Shown in pieces: positions 21,840 to 34,064 of a stretch of DNA of 64,000 nucleotides. Each line of letters starts with the position of its first letter. The first letter of the stretch is position 1. The stretch comes from Acanthacorydalis orientalis. Lineage: Eukaryota; Arthropoda; Insecta; Megaloptera; Corydalidae. The DNA is taken from positions 15,025,255 to 15,089,254 of the forward strand of contig CM068317.1 in the NCBI GenBank assembly GCA_034766995.1, read 5' to 3'. The notes under the pieces are model-generated. The model ran no database searches. It saw only the letters and a list, made by a program, of their open reading frames with translations, and was not told the DNA's origin. A program made the position numbers and the translations under genes.

Positions 21840-23800
21840 AAATTGTTGTACCTTTATAGCAGGAGAGTTGGCAACGAAATCAATACATGTATTGAAATCA
21901 TAAATGAAATGCATATAAAATAAGAGCTTGGTTACAGACTTGTACGAATTCGGGTAGGTGGAAAAGATGTTGTTCACAGGTTTTTGAAAAAAATAGCCAC
22001 TTCCGGTCTTTCTTTTAGTGGAAAAATCGTGTATAATAAAAAAAACAATGTTTTTTTCATCAACTAATAAAAAAAACATTGGATAGATACCGATTAATAA
22101 TACCTGTATGCAAGGAGGTGGGACCTCCTCTCCTCCTTAACCATTCCCAATCCTCTTGAAAACTGAGTTTTTATGCAATTATCGAAAGGTATCGAAATCA
22201 TTAATAAAAGAGTACCACATCAAAGATACAACTTAACTTTAACATATAAAATAGCGTGGAAGTGTTTAATTGATTCCAAACAGTTTCTACCCGTGATTTA
22301 TTGCACGACTTTCGAATGAACGTTCGGGCCGATTCGTTTGCATTTTATAGTTGGAAAAAGCATTTTCACCACACGAATGCGTTCGATTACTCCACCGTAT
22401 GATTTTGCACTAAATAAACAATTCAGTGATTGTTTAATCAAATTGTACGATAAATTAAAATCTTATTTGCATTTTTCAACAGTTTATTGGTGTTTCAAGT
22501 AAGCCTATGGTAAAATTGAATAAATATCGTTCTCATAATTGTTTTTTTCAATTAAGCGACCATTGAAGAGAGACTATTTTACTTTCAGATTTTACTTTCA
22601 GTTTACTTTGAGAGGGCCTAATGTGCAGATCGAAGAGTAACGTCAAGAAGACTAAAATATTCAAGTTTCCTGTATTTTTAAATATATTCACTGTCGGGCC
22701 ACCAATCGTATGGTATTACCAATTGTATTACAATATTTGTGAATTTATGGATGTTACTCCGATACCGCGTCTCGCTGCTGTGGCGACGGGAAAATTGTCC
22801 CTCAAGATCCACAGCCGCGATCAAACTGGCCTCCATCTCCATGCACGGAAAGTCAAGATCCTTTTCTATTGATTTAGTGTCAGATAATTTACCGCAGTTA
22901 GGCCACGGCTGTAACTATTTTCACACCATACGATTTGTGGCCTGACAGTTACTATTTTCAAGAACACAGAAGACTAGAATTTTCTAGTCTTCTTGACGTT
23001 GCTCTTCGATCTACATATTAGGCACTCTCAAAGTAAAATGAAAGTAAAATCTGAAAGGAAAATAGTCTCTTCAATAGTCGTTTAATTCAGAGAAATAATT
23101 ATGAGAACGATATTTATTCAATTTTACCACAGTCTTACTTGAAACACCAATAAACTGTTGAAAAATTCAAATAAGATTTTAATTTATTGTGCAGTTTGAT
23201 TAAACAATCACTGACATAGTTTATTTAATGCAAAATCATATGGTGGAGCAATCGAACGCATTCGTGTGGTGAAAATGCTTTTTCCAACTATAAAATGCAA
23301 ACGAATCAGCGCGAACGTTCATTCGAGCGTCGTACAATAAATCACGGGTGGAAACTGTTTGGAATCAATTAAACACTTCCACGCTATTTTATATGTTAAA
23401 GTCAAGTTGTAATCTTTGATGTGGTACTCTTTTTAATAATGATTTCGATACCTGTCGATAATTGCATAAAAAACTCAGTTTTCAAGAGGGTTGGGAATGG
23501 TTAAGGAGGAGAGGAGGTCCCACCTCCTTGCATACAGGTATTATTAATCGGTATCTATCCAATGATTTTTTTATTAGTTGATGAAAAAAAACATTGTTTT
23601 TGTTATTATACACGATTTTTCCACTAAAAGAAAGACCGGAAGTGGATATTTTTTTCAACAACCTGAAAATAACATCTTTCCACCAGCTCGATTTAGTACA
23701 AGTCTATAACCAAGCTCCTATTTTATATGCTTATCATTTGTGATTTCGATACATGTACTGATTTCGCTGCCAACTCTTAGACTATTAAAACATAAATTTA
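21840..23800. repeat. Giant imperfect palindrome (about 1.9 kb)
   Basis: The left arm (about 21855-22745) and right arm (about 22880-23785) are reverse complements for nearly 900 bp. Examples are GGAGGTGGGACCTCCTCTCC (22116) with GGAGAGGAGGTCCCACCTCC (23506), and CCACACGAATGCGTTCGATT (22370) with its complement near 23255. Divergence looks like several per cent, with small indels. The spacer (about 22746-22880) is GC-rich. No clear target duplication is visible at the outer borders (AGAGTTGGC... on each side). Could be a fold-back transposon or an inverted duplication of host DNA. Confidence 0.85.
22746..22900 (-). other. Coding-like spacer of the palindrome
   Basis: The minus strand has an open frame of about 55 codons containing SDTKSIEKDLDFPC, MEMEASLIAAVDLEGQFSRR and SETRYRSNIHKF. 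The mixed amino-acid usage and GC content are unlike the flanks. I do not recognise it. The plus strand is open too (22621-22872), so coding is not proven. It may be a captured exon or part of a transposon gene. Confidence 0.25.
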
Positions 23801-23814
23801 CTTTTATAAATACT

Positions 23815-24010
23815 AAGAGGCTCCGCCTCCTGATCGCGGTACTCATCAACCATCAGGCAGCTTCGTTCTCTTCTCGCTGCACTTGCCAAAACCCGGGGAA
23901 CTTCTTCTCTCTCCCACTAACGCTCAATTCCCCTGACAAACAACAGAAATAACAAATTATCACCAAACAGAACACTGATCATGCGACTGATATCAATTAA
24001 TCAGGATAGA
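23815..24010. other. GC-richer unexplained block
   Basis: Stretch with CTCCGCCTCCTGATCGCGG, AAACCCGGGGAACTTC and ATCATGCGACTGATATC directly beside the palindrome's right border. No recognised feature; the open frame 23740-23952 shows no motif. Confidence 0.3.
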
Positions 24011-24861
24011 GACCACGTGCCCGATTCAACCAATCGGATAACGAATAAAATGCATTCATAGCAGAGTAACCAATTTTTAGTTATAAAGAGGAATTTTCCA
24101 CTCACTTCAAAAAACACAAAAAAATTTTATATCATAAGTGTTCAATAGATGATTATTGATCATTTTTGATTGTTGTTTATGTACATTTACATGGCAATGC
24201 TATCATTTTCAGAGCGCTATGATAGAAAAATATTTCAAATAGTTATTCTTTGTTCAGTCTTACTTATTAAATCCATTTTTCTTGTCTATCCCTACTTATA
24301 TGTTTTTATGAATATAGTTAATTAGTTAAATAAACAATGAAATATCTTTCCTTTCATATAATATTTTTGTAATTATATAAGACACTAAAATGACAAATAC
24401 AATAATAGGCACGCTAAACGTTTGTTGTAATAACGAATCTATGGGTATGCATAATCCTCAAACCTATTTGAGGATTTGTTCACAAAGATTTTTTTCAGTA
24501 TTAATGGATCTATGTTAGCTAATTGAACTTAATATAAAAAAATATAACTTTCATAAAATTTTCCTCTATTTTAGAATACTACGCCAAAGAACGAAATGTG
24601 ACTGTAATACTATGCTAAATTCGTTAATTTAAGAAAGGTTCCCGTGTGTACACATTTCACTGGTAATTAGTAAAATTAAATTTGAACTGTTTAATAAGAG
24701 AATAACTCATTAGTAGACGAAAAGGCTTGTCGCAACGTTCTACATGTACGCTCGCTTCATCATCTACCTTGCCTACATTCTAAATAGAGTACCTCACTAA
24801 AGAATTTCAATGTTAGATATGTCTCTGTATACATTCTTATCTAGATTTTTATTTAAAAAAG

Positions 24862-24903
<42 letters not shown>

Positions 24904-26255
24904 CTTATACCTATAATTTTATACTTTGTTTCATAAAACACAATTTAATTACAATAATTTATTAAAAATTTTTTTAAATGGTTTGATTATATAATTATTA
25001 CAACTTTATCTCTTATTGATTTGTATGTTATCTTCTTAATTATAACACATTAATGAATCGTTATAGTAGTTGTCATTTGCAATATTACGGGGACGTACAT
25101 GTATATAATTATGGACGATTTGGTTGGTCGTCGCATTTAATTTTTTCTTCTCTATTCATCAAGTTTGAAGTCTTAAAAATATGTTAGTATAGAAATTTGT
25201 TGAGATTTGTACAAACTATAGGTAGCCTAATAGAAAAAAAATATTAAATTGATTTTGCAGTCAAATGTCAAAATATTTCAATCAAAAATTACTTATTCTC
25301 ATTATTTAGTTTTGATTGATTTTAAAATCTTTCAGTATGTGTGTATTGGGAGAACTTAAACAGATTTATAATATTTTCTCAATATTATTCGCTATATACT
25401 ACTGTCAAATCTATGTTAAATTGCTATTATCAAGCAGTACTTGAAACTATAAACGCGTTTTTCCTCGAAATAGCATTTTTTAATCGAGCTTGTATAATAT
25501 CTCAAGAAATTATGATTCTATCGATTAGAAATTTTGCCTACACATACAGTAAAAATTTCTTTATCGCATAAAGAAGAGAAATTATATTTTAATTTGAAAG
25601 GAACTTGACTAATTTTAGTTTAAAATCGAAATCTTTAAAAAAAATCATTCAGTTTTTGTAAATTACAAATCATTAAGTTGTTATAGACTATTAAATTTTT
25701 TTTATGAAATTGTAATTTGTGTGATAACTGACAAAATAAAAACCTATTTAATTTAATTGTTTCGAATAATCGGAAGTTAACACATGTTATCGACCAGCAA
25801 CAAAAACGTTTTGTATTGTGTCACGAGTAACGGTTGATAACAATATAGGTTTTGTATATAAATGCGTGAAGAGATTATAGTTTGTTTACACGCAGATAAA
25901 AGGAATTGTAAAATTAAAAATTTTATAAACTGAATAGTTTTTTTTAAAAAAAATTGGTGCGTGTAACACTGTTCGCGTGCTAGAAGTTAAACTTCTTTGG
26001 TGTCGGTTGTAATGTAAAGAATTTTAAGAACATGATATTATGCATGATAAATGAATGGTTTCTTTTTTATTTATTGTTATTTTAAGGATCAGTATAGAAA
26101 AGAGGACAAAAGGTGAATTTAGTATAAAAGGAAGACGGTAAATATAAAATAATAAGAAAGGAATTAGCAAACTAATGTGATCGCAGCGGATCACATTTAA
26201 ATGCAAAAATCCACACAGATCGCTTTCATAAATTTCATTTGTCATCGAACACATG
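24011..26255. other. AT-rich stretch, no gene seen
   Basis: A (TA)n microsatellite lies at 24867-24900. No other supported feature. Confidence 0.5.
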
Positions 26256-26625
26256 AAGGGGCGGATTGGGCCGCTCGGTTCGGCTGGTAAGCAAACTTTT
26301 GCGATATGATGTACTGAGGCCCGACGCGGCTCTAGTGTGCGTGATCCTTAAACTGTCGCTCGATTTTGCCGTCTACGCATGAGCCATCCTCTCTCTACCA
26401 CTCCGTCCCTCTCACGTCTTAACAACGTCAGTTACACTTTTCGTCCCGTTCCTGAAAACTTACTTCGAACGCCACTAAAGAAGTTTCACTTCAAAAATCC
26501 AAGATTTGACGCGTTTTAATGCTTCTATAGTTTAAAAAAGTTAATATATTGGATCAGTGCAAAAATTCGTATACGAATTAAAAAATTGTTACTCAGGCGA
26601 TTATTTTTCGCAACAAACTCTTTTA

Positions 26626-28180
26626 TTAATCAATTACGTATTCACCATCGTTTTCTGCAATCATTTTCGAATGTCCATTTTCCAGTAGCTGCTCGATTGC
26701 TCGTTCGTAAAAGTTGCGTCGTTTTTTGGCAAAAAAGGCGGTGAGATGGTTTTTGACGGCCTCCACGCTGTCTAATTTTTTACCGTTTAAACAGTTCTGC
26801 AGCGACCAGAACAAATAATAATCCGAAGAGGCAATGTCCGGAGGATACCTGTGAATGCGATATTATTTCCCATTTCAACTGCTTCAGTTTTTGCAGAGAC
26901 AGTTTTGCTGTATGTGGTTTTGCGTTGTCGTGGTGGAAGATGACACCCTTGCGATTATCCAAAATCGGACGCTTTTCTTTAATTGCAGCGTTAATTTTGG
27001 TTTATTTTTGACAGTACTTCTCCTTAATAATCTTTTAGCCCCGCGGAAGCAGTTCAAAATAAGCAACACCTTCGCAATTCCACCAAACACAGCAATACCT
27101 TCATAGGATGCAAACCAGATTTGGCGATTGGTTTTGTCTCTTCATTCGTTTATTTCCACTTTATTTGCATCGAACGTTGTTTTACAGAATCCATTTACGA
27201 TCCACAGTCATTCACATACCGGCGTTTACTCGTATTTAACGCACGGTAAAAAAATATAGAACTCGATCCATTTCTAATGCCGAGCGTTTTGCGTTGAAGT
27301 AAATAGAGCATATGGAAGAGGGTATTTTCATTCGCATAGACGTTTAAAAAGCGCTGAATTTGTCAATCAGTTGCTTGCATGTTAGTACTGATTACAAGTA
27401 CAACAGATAACGGCAGACAGCGTTTAGGAAAATGGCGGTATTTGATACTGAACGTTTTATTTTCAAGGTCAAATCGAGATTTTTGTTATATAACAAAGGT
27501 TTACCAAATTATCCAAACAAAATTTTGGAGGATGACACGTAGATGGAAGTCATTTCAAAAATAATCCCAAATTGGGAAAATACCGTAGATAATAATTCTC
27601 AATAATTCATTAAATGTTTCAATTTTCATACTGAAGTAACTGAAAAACATCCGGATACAACCTTCAATCTTCATGAATGGCCACAAACTGTCCTTTCAAG
27701 TATCGTTGATCATTCAGAAGATGCACACAGAACTTTTTCATTTTTTTCGCCTTCTTAAAATACATACAGCTATTGCCAACACCTCTTCTCAATTTGCCTC
27801 CGAACTGCGTAAGACGTTTAAAAAGAAGTGATTTTTAAACACTCATATGAACACTATACTTTCGAGTGTTTCAAAAGCATTAAAGCTAACTCTGAAAGCA
27901 ACGTTTTTTTAACGCCAGTGCAAATAAGGCCTTATTGTCTACTACAACGTGCACAACATCGTCGTCGATCTTAGAGACCGTCCAGGACATCGAGGTTAAA
28001 ATTACCAAGTCGAAATTTAGAAAACGTTTTTTTTCACAGATGAAAGTGATAGTGAAAGTCCAAATAAACCTCCCGAATATTTTTCGTTGTCACGCCAATG
28101 GTTACTCCTTTCAGAAACTCGTACAATATAACATGACGAAAGTGCATCTTTTCGTTGTCCATTTTAAAAAATTTTTCTTA
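26626..28180 (-). pseudogene. mariner transposase, interrupted
   Basis: N-terminus at 28180-28000: MDNEKMHFRHVILYEFLKG, then FSKFRLGNFNLD. The catalytic half lies at 27250-26626: VDRKWIL (degraded first motif), VELRRC/FELLPRG-type segment, FHHDNAKPHTAKLSLQKLKQ (second Asp intact), a damaged HPPYSPDIAPSDYYLF motif across a frame change at 26820, and NGKKLDS...FYERAIEQL to the stop at 26626. The region between holds a foreign segment. Frameshifts and stops make it inactive. Confidence 0.8.
27432..27600 (+). pseudogene. MADF-like domain fragment inside the mariner
   Basis: A plus-strand frame starting ATG at 27432 reads MAVFDTERFIFKVKSRFLLY, then NKGLPNYPNKILEDDT, a TAG where MADF domains carry a conserved Trp, then MEVISKIIPNWENT. 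The order FI..V..R..LY.....Y.NK......W.EV...I.PNW is that of MADF (Adf-1/Myb-related) DNA-binding domains, which occur in insect transcription factors and as accessory proteins of PIF/Harbinger-type transposons. Only the first two thirds are visible; the downstream part (27600-27830) is not assignable. A single G-to-A change explains the stop. Confidence 0.45.
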
Positions 28181-28345
28181 GACATAAATCGAATCGAAAC
28201 AAATGCTTCTAATGCTCTAATGATATCTGTGATTGTCACCTTTCAAACTATTTATAACATGAATACATTTCAATCAAGAGAGCATCCATGCGGTACTTTT
28301 AACACTACCTATTGAATCGTTACAAACTTTTGCACTGATCCAATT

Positions 28346-29174
28346 TAAGTTAACGGAATAGCAAAATATATGCTTCTAAATGGTGGGATATAAGGAATAT
28401 TTTTTTGGCCATTTATACTAGATAACATTGAAAGATAATAAAGTTAAAGATAATTATAATAAAATTAAATTTAAATTTTAATTAGATGTAGAAAGAACTT
28501 CTGAAAACATGTATTTAATAGATGTTAATTAAGAAATGATATCATATACTTATCTTCATGTAAAAGTATATAAAAAATGACGTTTCATTTATCAAGGGCA
28601 ATAATTAAAATTAAATTACCTGTTATGAAGAAATATAGAAACGAAAAAATGTGACTGTTAGATTATTTCCATAAATTAGTGAAATGTACTTTGGATATAT
28701 TTCTAAATCTCAATAATGAACCTTATTTGTTAAAGAAACAGACTGTGTAAAGTGATTTTAGTAGCAACACACATCGTGAAACACTATCACAAATAGAACA
28801 CGTCGTTTTTGAAAATAATCCAATCGATCATTAGTGACAATTGTATTATTAAGTTTATAGAGAGTAGATGAAAATGTGTACGAGCACTGAAATGTATTTT
28901 CATTAAAACATCTGCTCCAACATTATGTTTTGTAAAATAGTACGAATATTTTCAGAGTAAGTTGTTTTTTTTATAATTTTCTAATTTTTATTTTTAATTG
29001 AAAACATGACGTTTTTTTAAAAAATAAATACGTTCATTTACTAAAAATAAATTTGATGGCGACTATAATTGTAACGACAGTGTATATTAATTGGAAACTG
29101 TATACATAGACATAATTACTATAACGGACAGGTTAATTAATAGTAAATGTAGTAGCAGAAATCAATAACTAACG

Positions 29175-29228
<54 letters not shown>

Positions 29229-29420
29229 ATTAGACTAATTCTTTACTGGGAAGCTTTGCATGTTTTTAAATAATTTTTTGTCAAACGGAGATGTTTAAGA
29301 ATACATTTAAAGCTGTTTGATAACTTGAAGTATTTTTTAAAAAAATGCCCAATTATTCAAACTGAGTATGTCGCAATAGAGAAAAATTTGCTTTTATTAT
29401 ATCTATTGTTCATTAACTTA
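28346..29420. other. No gene seen; (TA)n tract
   Basis: AT-rich. A (TA)n microsatellite at 29176-29223. No supported gene or element end. Confidence 0.5.
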
Positions 29421-29422
29421 TA

Positions 29423-30680
29423 TTGGGTTGATCAAAAAATAATTACTTTTTTTCCTAATAGATGGACATATATGTTTTGAAATGTAACTAACTTCATTCT
29501 AAACTTTAAATTTATTATCTAACTGGACAGCTGACATAACAAACTTGTTTAATAAAAGAAAGTACATAATTTCGTTAAAATTGTATGTTTGCTTTCGAAT
29601 TCAAAATAAAAAATCGAAAGGTACATTTCCATCATATTTTCCTCTATTGCTTCTGAAAAGGAAAAAAACGCTAAGAAGCCCATAAGAACTTGCTGATGTA
29701 TATGGTGCAGATGCCTTAAAACTATGGTAGTGTCAGAATTTATTTGCTAAATTTCGTTCTGGAGATTTTGATATTAAAAATGCATTACACTCAGGAAGGA
29801 CACTCGAAGTTGATGATGACAAAATAAAGGCATTGATCGAATCCAGGAAGCGTTTAACGACGGAAGAGATCGTTGAGAATCTTAACATATCGAAATCGAG
29901 CGTTGAAAATCATTTAAAATAACTTGGATATATTAGTAAGTTCGATATTTGGGTACCACACGAGCTGAAAGGAATTCTTCTCACTATGCACATTGACATC
30001 TGCGATTCTCTCTTGAAATGTGAAGAAAATGATCAATTTTTCAAACTTATGATAACAAGTGATGAAAAATGAATTGTTAATAACAATGTCGAATGAAAAA
30101 GATCCTGAAGCAAGCGTGATGAACCTGCTCAAGGCACTTTAAAAGCAGATATTCACCAAAGGACGGTCATACTGTCAGTCTGGTGGGATTTCAAAGGTAT
30201 TGTTTATTTTGAGTTGCTTCAAGGTACCAAGCCATTAATTCGGACGTGTACTGGATCGTCAATTGGAAAAATTAAATGATTTCATGAAACAGAAGCGTCC
30301 AGAAATGTGTTGTGTTTCACCATGATAACGTTAGACCACATACAAGTTTGGTCACTTTTCAAAAATTGTTGTAGCTTGGATGGAATGTGTTCCACCACAT
30401 CTACCATATTCACCAGATCTCGCACCATCATTTGTTTCGTCCTTTTCAAAACGTCTTGAACGGTAAAACCTTCACTTCTGATGATGATATAAAATCGTTT
30501 ATGGAACTGTTTTTTGCCGAAAAAAAATTAACATTTTTGAGCGCGGATGTTACTTGAAAGATGGCAAAAGGTAATCGAACAAAATGGATAATATATTGTC
30601 TAATATTTTTATTGTTTCTCATAAAAAAATTGCCTTTCATTAACATAGATAAAAACGTAGTTATTTTTTGACCAACCCAA
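29423..30680 (+). mobile_element. mariner transposon with both ends
   Basis: TTGGGTTGATCAAAAAATAA on the left and (complement) TTGGGTTGGTCAAAAAATAA on the right, flanked by TA (29421-29422, 30681-30682). 1258 bp, the normal mariner length, so no large deletion. A fragment of the same family lies at 31077-31195. Confidence 0.9.
29650..30590 (+). pseudogene. mariner transposase, many stops
   Basis: Read across frames it follows a mariner protein from end to end: LFAKFRSGDFDIKNA (29740), DDDKIKALIESRKRLTTEEI (29815), a second helix-turn-helix NISKSSVENHLK (29885), WVPHELKGILLTMHIDICD (29950), SDEK.IVNNN (first motif, Trp lost to a stop, 30060), LSVWWDFKGIVYFELLQG (30175), a frameshifted second Asp motif near 30320 and a degraded SPDLAPS near 30412, ending near ERWQKVIEQNG (30550). 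At least three stops and several frameshifts. Confidence 0.85.
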
Positions 30681-30682
30681 TA

Positions 30683-31076
30683 TTTATGTAATTTGTACAC
30701 AAACCACCAATCCCCAATTTCAATCACTTCTTCGGATCGTCAAATTGTCTCAACGAATCGACAATATTTAACAAGTTATGTTAATAAATATGGCTGTGTT
30801 AAAATTATTTTAATAAATGATTTATCAATGTTAATATGTATTTCTCTCTATTTCAGGATTTATTATAAATTAAATGTTATTATATTTTACAATAGAACAA
30901 AAAAATCTTTTATAAAACATAAATCATTCATAAATAAATTTAGAACAAAATATACGCGCTGTTAACATTATATGAAACCATATAAATTTATTCTATTTTA
31001 ATAAAATATTAGTAAACATAATATCTGTACATCGAAATAATATACACCAGACCTGACACAATCAGACTACCATTCT
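30683..31076. other. No gene seen
   Basis: Low-complexity AT-rich sequence; the 90-codon frame at 30693-30965 is Ile/Tyr/Lys/Asn-rich and looks like chance. Confidence 0.5.
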
Positions 31077-31195
31077 TGAAAGATAGCGGACGGTAATCGA
31101 ACAAAACGGACAACATATTGTTAAATAAAGTTCTTGTTTCCCATGAAAAATTCGCCTTTCATTAAAAAAAGGTAATTACTTTTTGGCTAACCCAA
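31077..31195 (+). mobile_element. Solo 3' end of the same mariner family
   Basis: About 120 bp matching the last part of the element at 29423-30680 (C-terminal GNRTKRTTYC-coding region through AATTACTTTTTGGCTAACCCAA), followed by TA. The rest of the element is absent. Confidence 0.75.
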
Positions 31196-31509
31196 TATTT
31201 GAATATAAAAGAGAAAAAATTTAAATAAATATCGTTCTATTTAAAACACAAGTTTCATAATAACCCGTTTTTACCTTTTATATTCATACAATACTCCCAG
31301 AACATGAGCTATGAATTAAGTATTATATATAATAAAATATTTGAAAATATATTACAAGTGCAACATTATTTTAGTTTGTAAAAATTAAAATTTTCAAACG
31401 GCATAAATTATTAAATCCGTGAAACAGAAGATATTAATAAAAAATGTATTTACTTTATAGAAACGTCAAGAACAGAATCACTGAATCGTTCTCAAGAATT
31501 CTCACTATA

Positions 31510-31514
31510 CATTA

Positions 31515-31580
<66 letters not shown>

Positions 31581-31581
31581 C
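31510..31581. repeat. (TA)n microsatellite
   Basis: TA tract with GTATATA interruptions. Confidence 0.85.
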
Positions 31582-32194
31582 GTATTCATATACAGTTGAG
31601 TTTGGGAATGAAATTTTTTTGTGCGTGAACTTGATTTGTTGATTGATTGATTGACTGATGATGGATTGATCGTGGTTCGAGATTTATTTTAATGTTGACG
31701 AACCAGAATCGTAATCTCACGAAGATTACATTTTTATTTACGAATGCGAGATAAACGCGTGTGTGCATTCATACGCACAAAATTGATGTCAAAATGTTGT
31801 ACCATCCGTTTCTGTACGATCGTGTATAACGAGTGGCAGAATTGCTCTTTATTTTTTATTTTTTCAAGCATACGTACGTCAATGTTGGTTTGAACGTTAT
31901 GGATATGATGAAATCCCGATATGACTGATGGCAGGCCTGATAATCCACAATAATTGAAATTGAATCATTTTTATAATTTTGATTTACAACTTCACATTCT
32001 ATCCAACAACTGTTTTATTTCGTACGAACGATACCTATAAAATTACTAATTCACTTTATTAATTTTGTCTTGTTCGTATGATAATATTTTAATTATTTTT
32101 TTATGTTTTATTTAAATCAAATTATTATTGATAAGCAAAATATTATGTTTTAAGTAAGTTTAAACATCATTTTTTTAACTTGTTACTCTAATAT

Positions 32195-32197
32195 ATG

Positions 32198-32282
<85 letters not shown>
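32195..32282. repeat. (TA)n(GA)n microsatellite
   Basis: Long TA tract running into a GA tract. Confidence 0.9.
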
Positions 32283-32742
32283 TCAAGTGCAAAACTGAAC
32301 CAATATATTGAAATTTTAAATTATTTAAAAATACATATGTATAATTTCGATATTTTAGTTGTATTTTATATTTGATACTTTGTAATACTCAACCGCTTAA
32401 AACATATGTGATTTATAAATATACCTCTATTGTAATCACTTCATATTTATTTTTCGCTGACTCACTTTTGCACCAAGTTTTTACTGCCTTCAAAATATGG
32501 TTTGTTTACACATTTTGCTTAAGTGTAGTGCATACAACCATTATCAGATACTGTGTCGGTTATTCATCAGTTTTATTCAGCTCGTTAAAGTGAAACGTTT
32601 GTTAGTTTCTTTTATTTTCAACAATGAAACCGATTTCGCAAGTACGTGCGGAATCCGTGTAAAATTTACTCAGGGACAGAAAGTCTATGCGAGAAATTTC
32701 ACAGAAACTATGTATTAGTCAATCAACAGTATAAAGGATTAA

Positions 32743-34064
32743 GTCCTGGGGGACTGCAGAAGGCTCTTAACTCGTTAGAAAAATTTTGAGAAGAATGAAA
32801 GAATGAGAAGCTCATAGTTAATGTCGAAAAAACAAACGTAATGTTTTTTTCAAACGGTAATAAAGTAAGTAAAAAAGTGGTATTACAAAGGAAACGAAAT
32901 GGAAATTGTTAGCACGTATAAATATTTAGGTGTGTACGTGAGTATTAATGGGAAATGGTATCACTATCAGAAAATTATTTGTAGGAAAGCTGAGCAAGGT
33001 ATAAACGAAATCAAAAAATTAATGTATAGGTACAAAGATATACCAGTAAAGGTAATTAATAGGATTTTTGAAAGTGTGATCCAACCAATCTTGACATATG
33101 GATCTGAGATCTGGGGTCCATATGGAATCAATAAAAAATGAAATAATTATAAAGCTATTTTTGTAAAAAGCGTATTGGGATAGATAGAGGAGCAACGAAT
33201 AATGCTGTGCCACTTCAAATAGGATATCTACCGATAAATGATAACATAAAAAAGCGTTATACAAGCCATTTTTTTAAAATTAAAAAATAATGAATAAGTA
33301 CTAGTAAACAGTACAAGTACACAAGTACAATACAAGTGTCTGTTAAATTAGCTTAAGAGCGAGCAATTGGGCAAATTTAATATTCGATGTGCTGATCAAT
33401 CTTAATTTATCGGAAGACTAGATGAGTGATGCGAATTCAAATTATGAAAAAAAATATAGTAGGAGGGGTGAGAAATGAGGCAGTAGATAGTATGTAGAAG
33501 GATGTAAATATAAATGCCTCACTGATTTTTTTACTACTTTACTATTAAAAGAAGAAATGGCGACTTACATACACACATTAAAAAGGTCAGAAAGAAGAAT
33601 AATTAAAAAAATTAGGTTAGGTAAGTGGGGGTGGGACTTTGAAAGAGATAAGTGTGGAAACAAAGTATGCAAACTTTATCATGGGCACATAAATAATATT
33701 CATATACTAAAATATTATAAAGGGCTGGAACTATTAAGAGAAAGCTTACTTCCCAATATAAATCAGACTAGCATCAGTGTATTTATGGAATCAGTGCCTG
33801 TGGTCAATTTAATAAAATTTTTAAAGCATTACTTCAAAAGACTTGAAATTAAAATATAATTTGAAAATAGAATGTAAGAAATAAATAAATATGTAGATAT
33901 AGTAAAGTATTATAAGTGAATTATAATTAAAATATAGTAGAATAGCTAAGTTTTGTATCTATCACGTTTAAAGTTTGTTACTAATTTGTAAAAATAGTGT
34001 GAAATGTGACATGTATACGAGATTAACAATGTATGTATATCTCAATAAAGAATATAATAATAAC
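32743..34064 (+). mobile_element. 5'-truncated LINE inserted in the Tc1 gene
   Basis: Flanked by AAAGGATTAA (32733-32742) and AAAAGATTAA (34065-34074), a 10-bp target duplication with one mismatch. It ends in AATAAAGAATATAATAATAA, a simple 3' tail. The 1.3-kb insert keeps only the end of the reverse-transcriptase gene. This proves that the Tc1 copy was there first. Confidence 0.8.
32750..33859 (+). pseudogene. LINE reverse transcriptase C-terminus
   Basis: Pieces in order: GLQKALNSLEKF and LIVNVEKTNVMFFSNG (end of the palm, 32755-32860), STYKYLGVYVSINGKW (32908-32955), then SVIQPILTYGSEIWGPYG (33070-33125), the thumb-like segment typical of non-LTR elements. A second open part (33557-33859) has LGKWGWDFERDKCGNKVCK followed by H....HILKYY, a worn C-x-C-x-H-x-C zinc-binding C-terminus. 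Catalytic YADD and the endonuclease are absent because of 5' truncation. Clade uncertain (CR1/L2-like by feel). Confidence 0.75.

Larger units (their letters stand above)
26549..28343 (-). mobile_element. mariner transposon carrying an insert
   Basis: Ends TTGGATCAGTGCAAAAATTC (left, preceded by TA) and (complement) TTGGATCAGTGCAAAAGTTT (right). The right flank TT has lost the TA. At 1795 bp it is some 500 bp longer than a usual mariner; the excess lies around 27360-27870, where mariner homology stops and an unrelated plus-strand frame is found (27432-27600). Confidence 0.8.

Noticed and set aside
26256..26460. GC-rich stretch starting GAAGGGGCGGATTGGGCC, like a hAT end
   Set aside because: The first three bases do not fit and no partner end or 8-bp duplication was found; left unannotated.
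27935..28315. 126-codon plus-strand frame
   Set aside because: It is antisense to the N-terminal part of the mariner transposase, which gives the better protein match.
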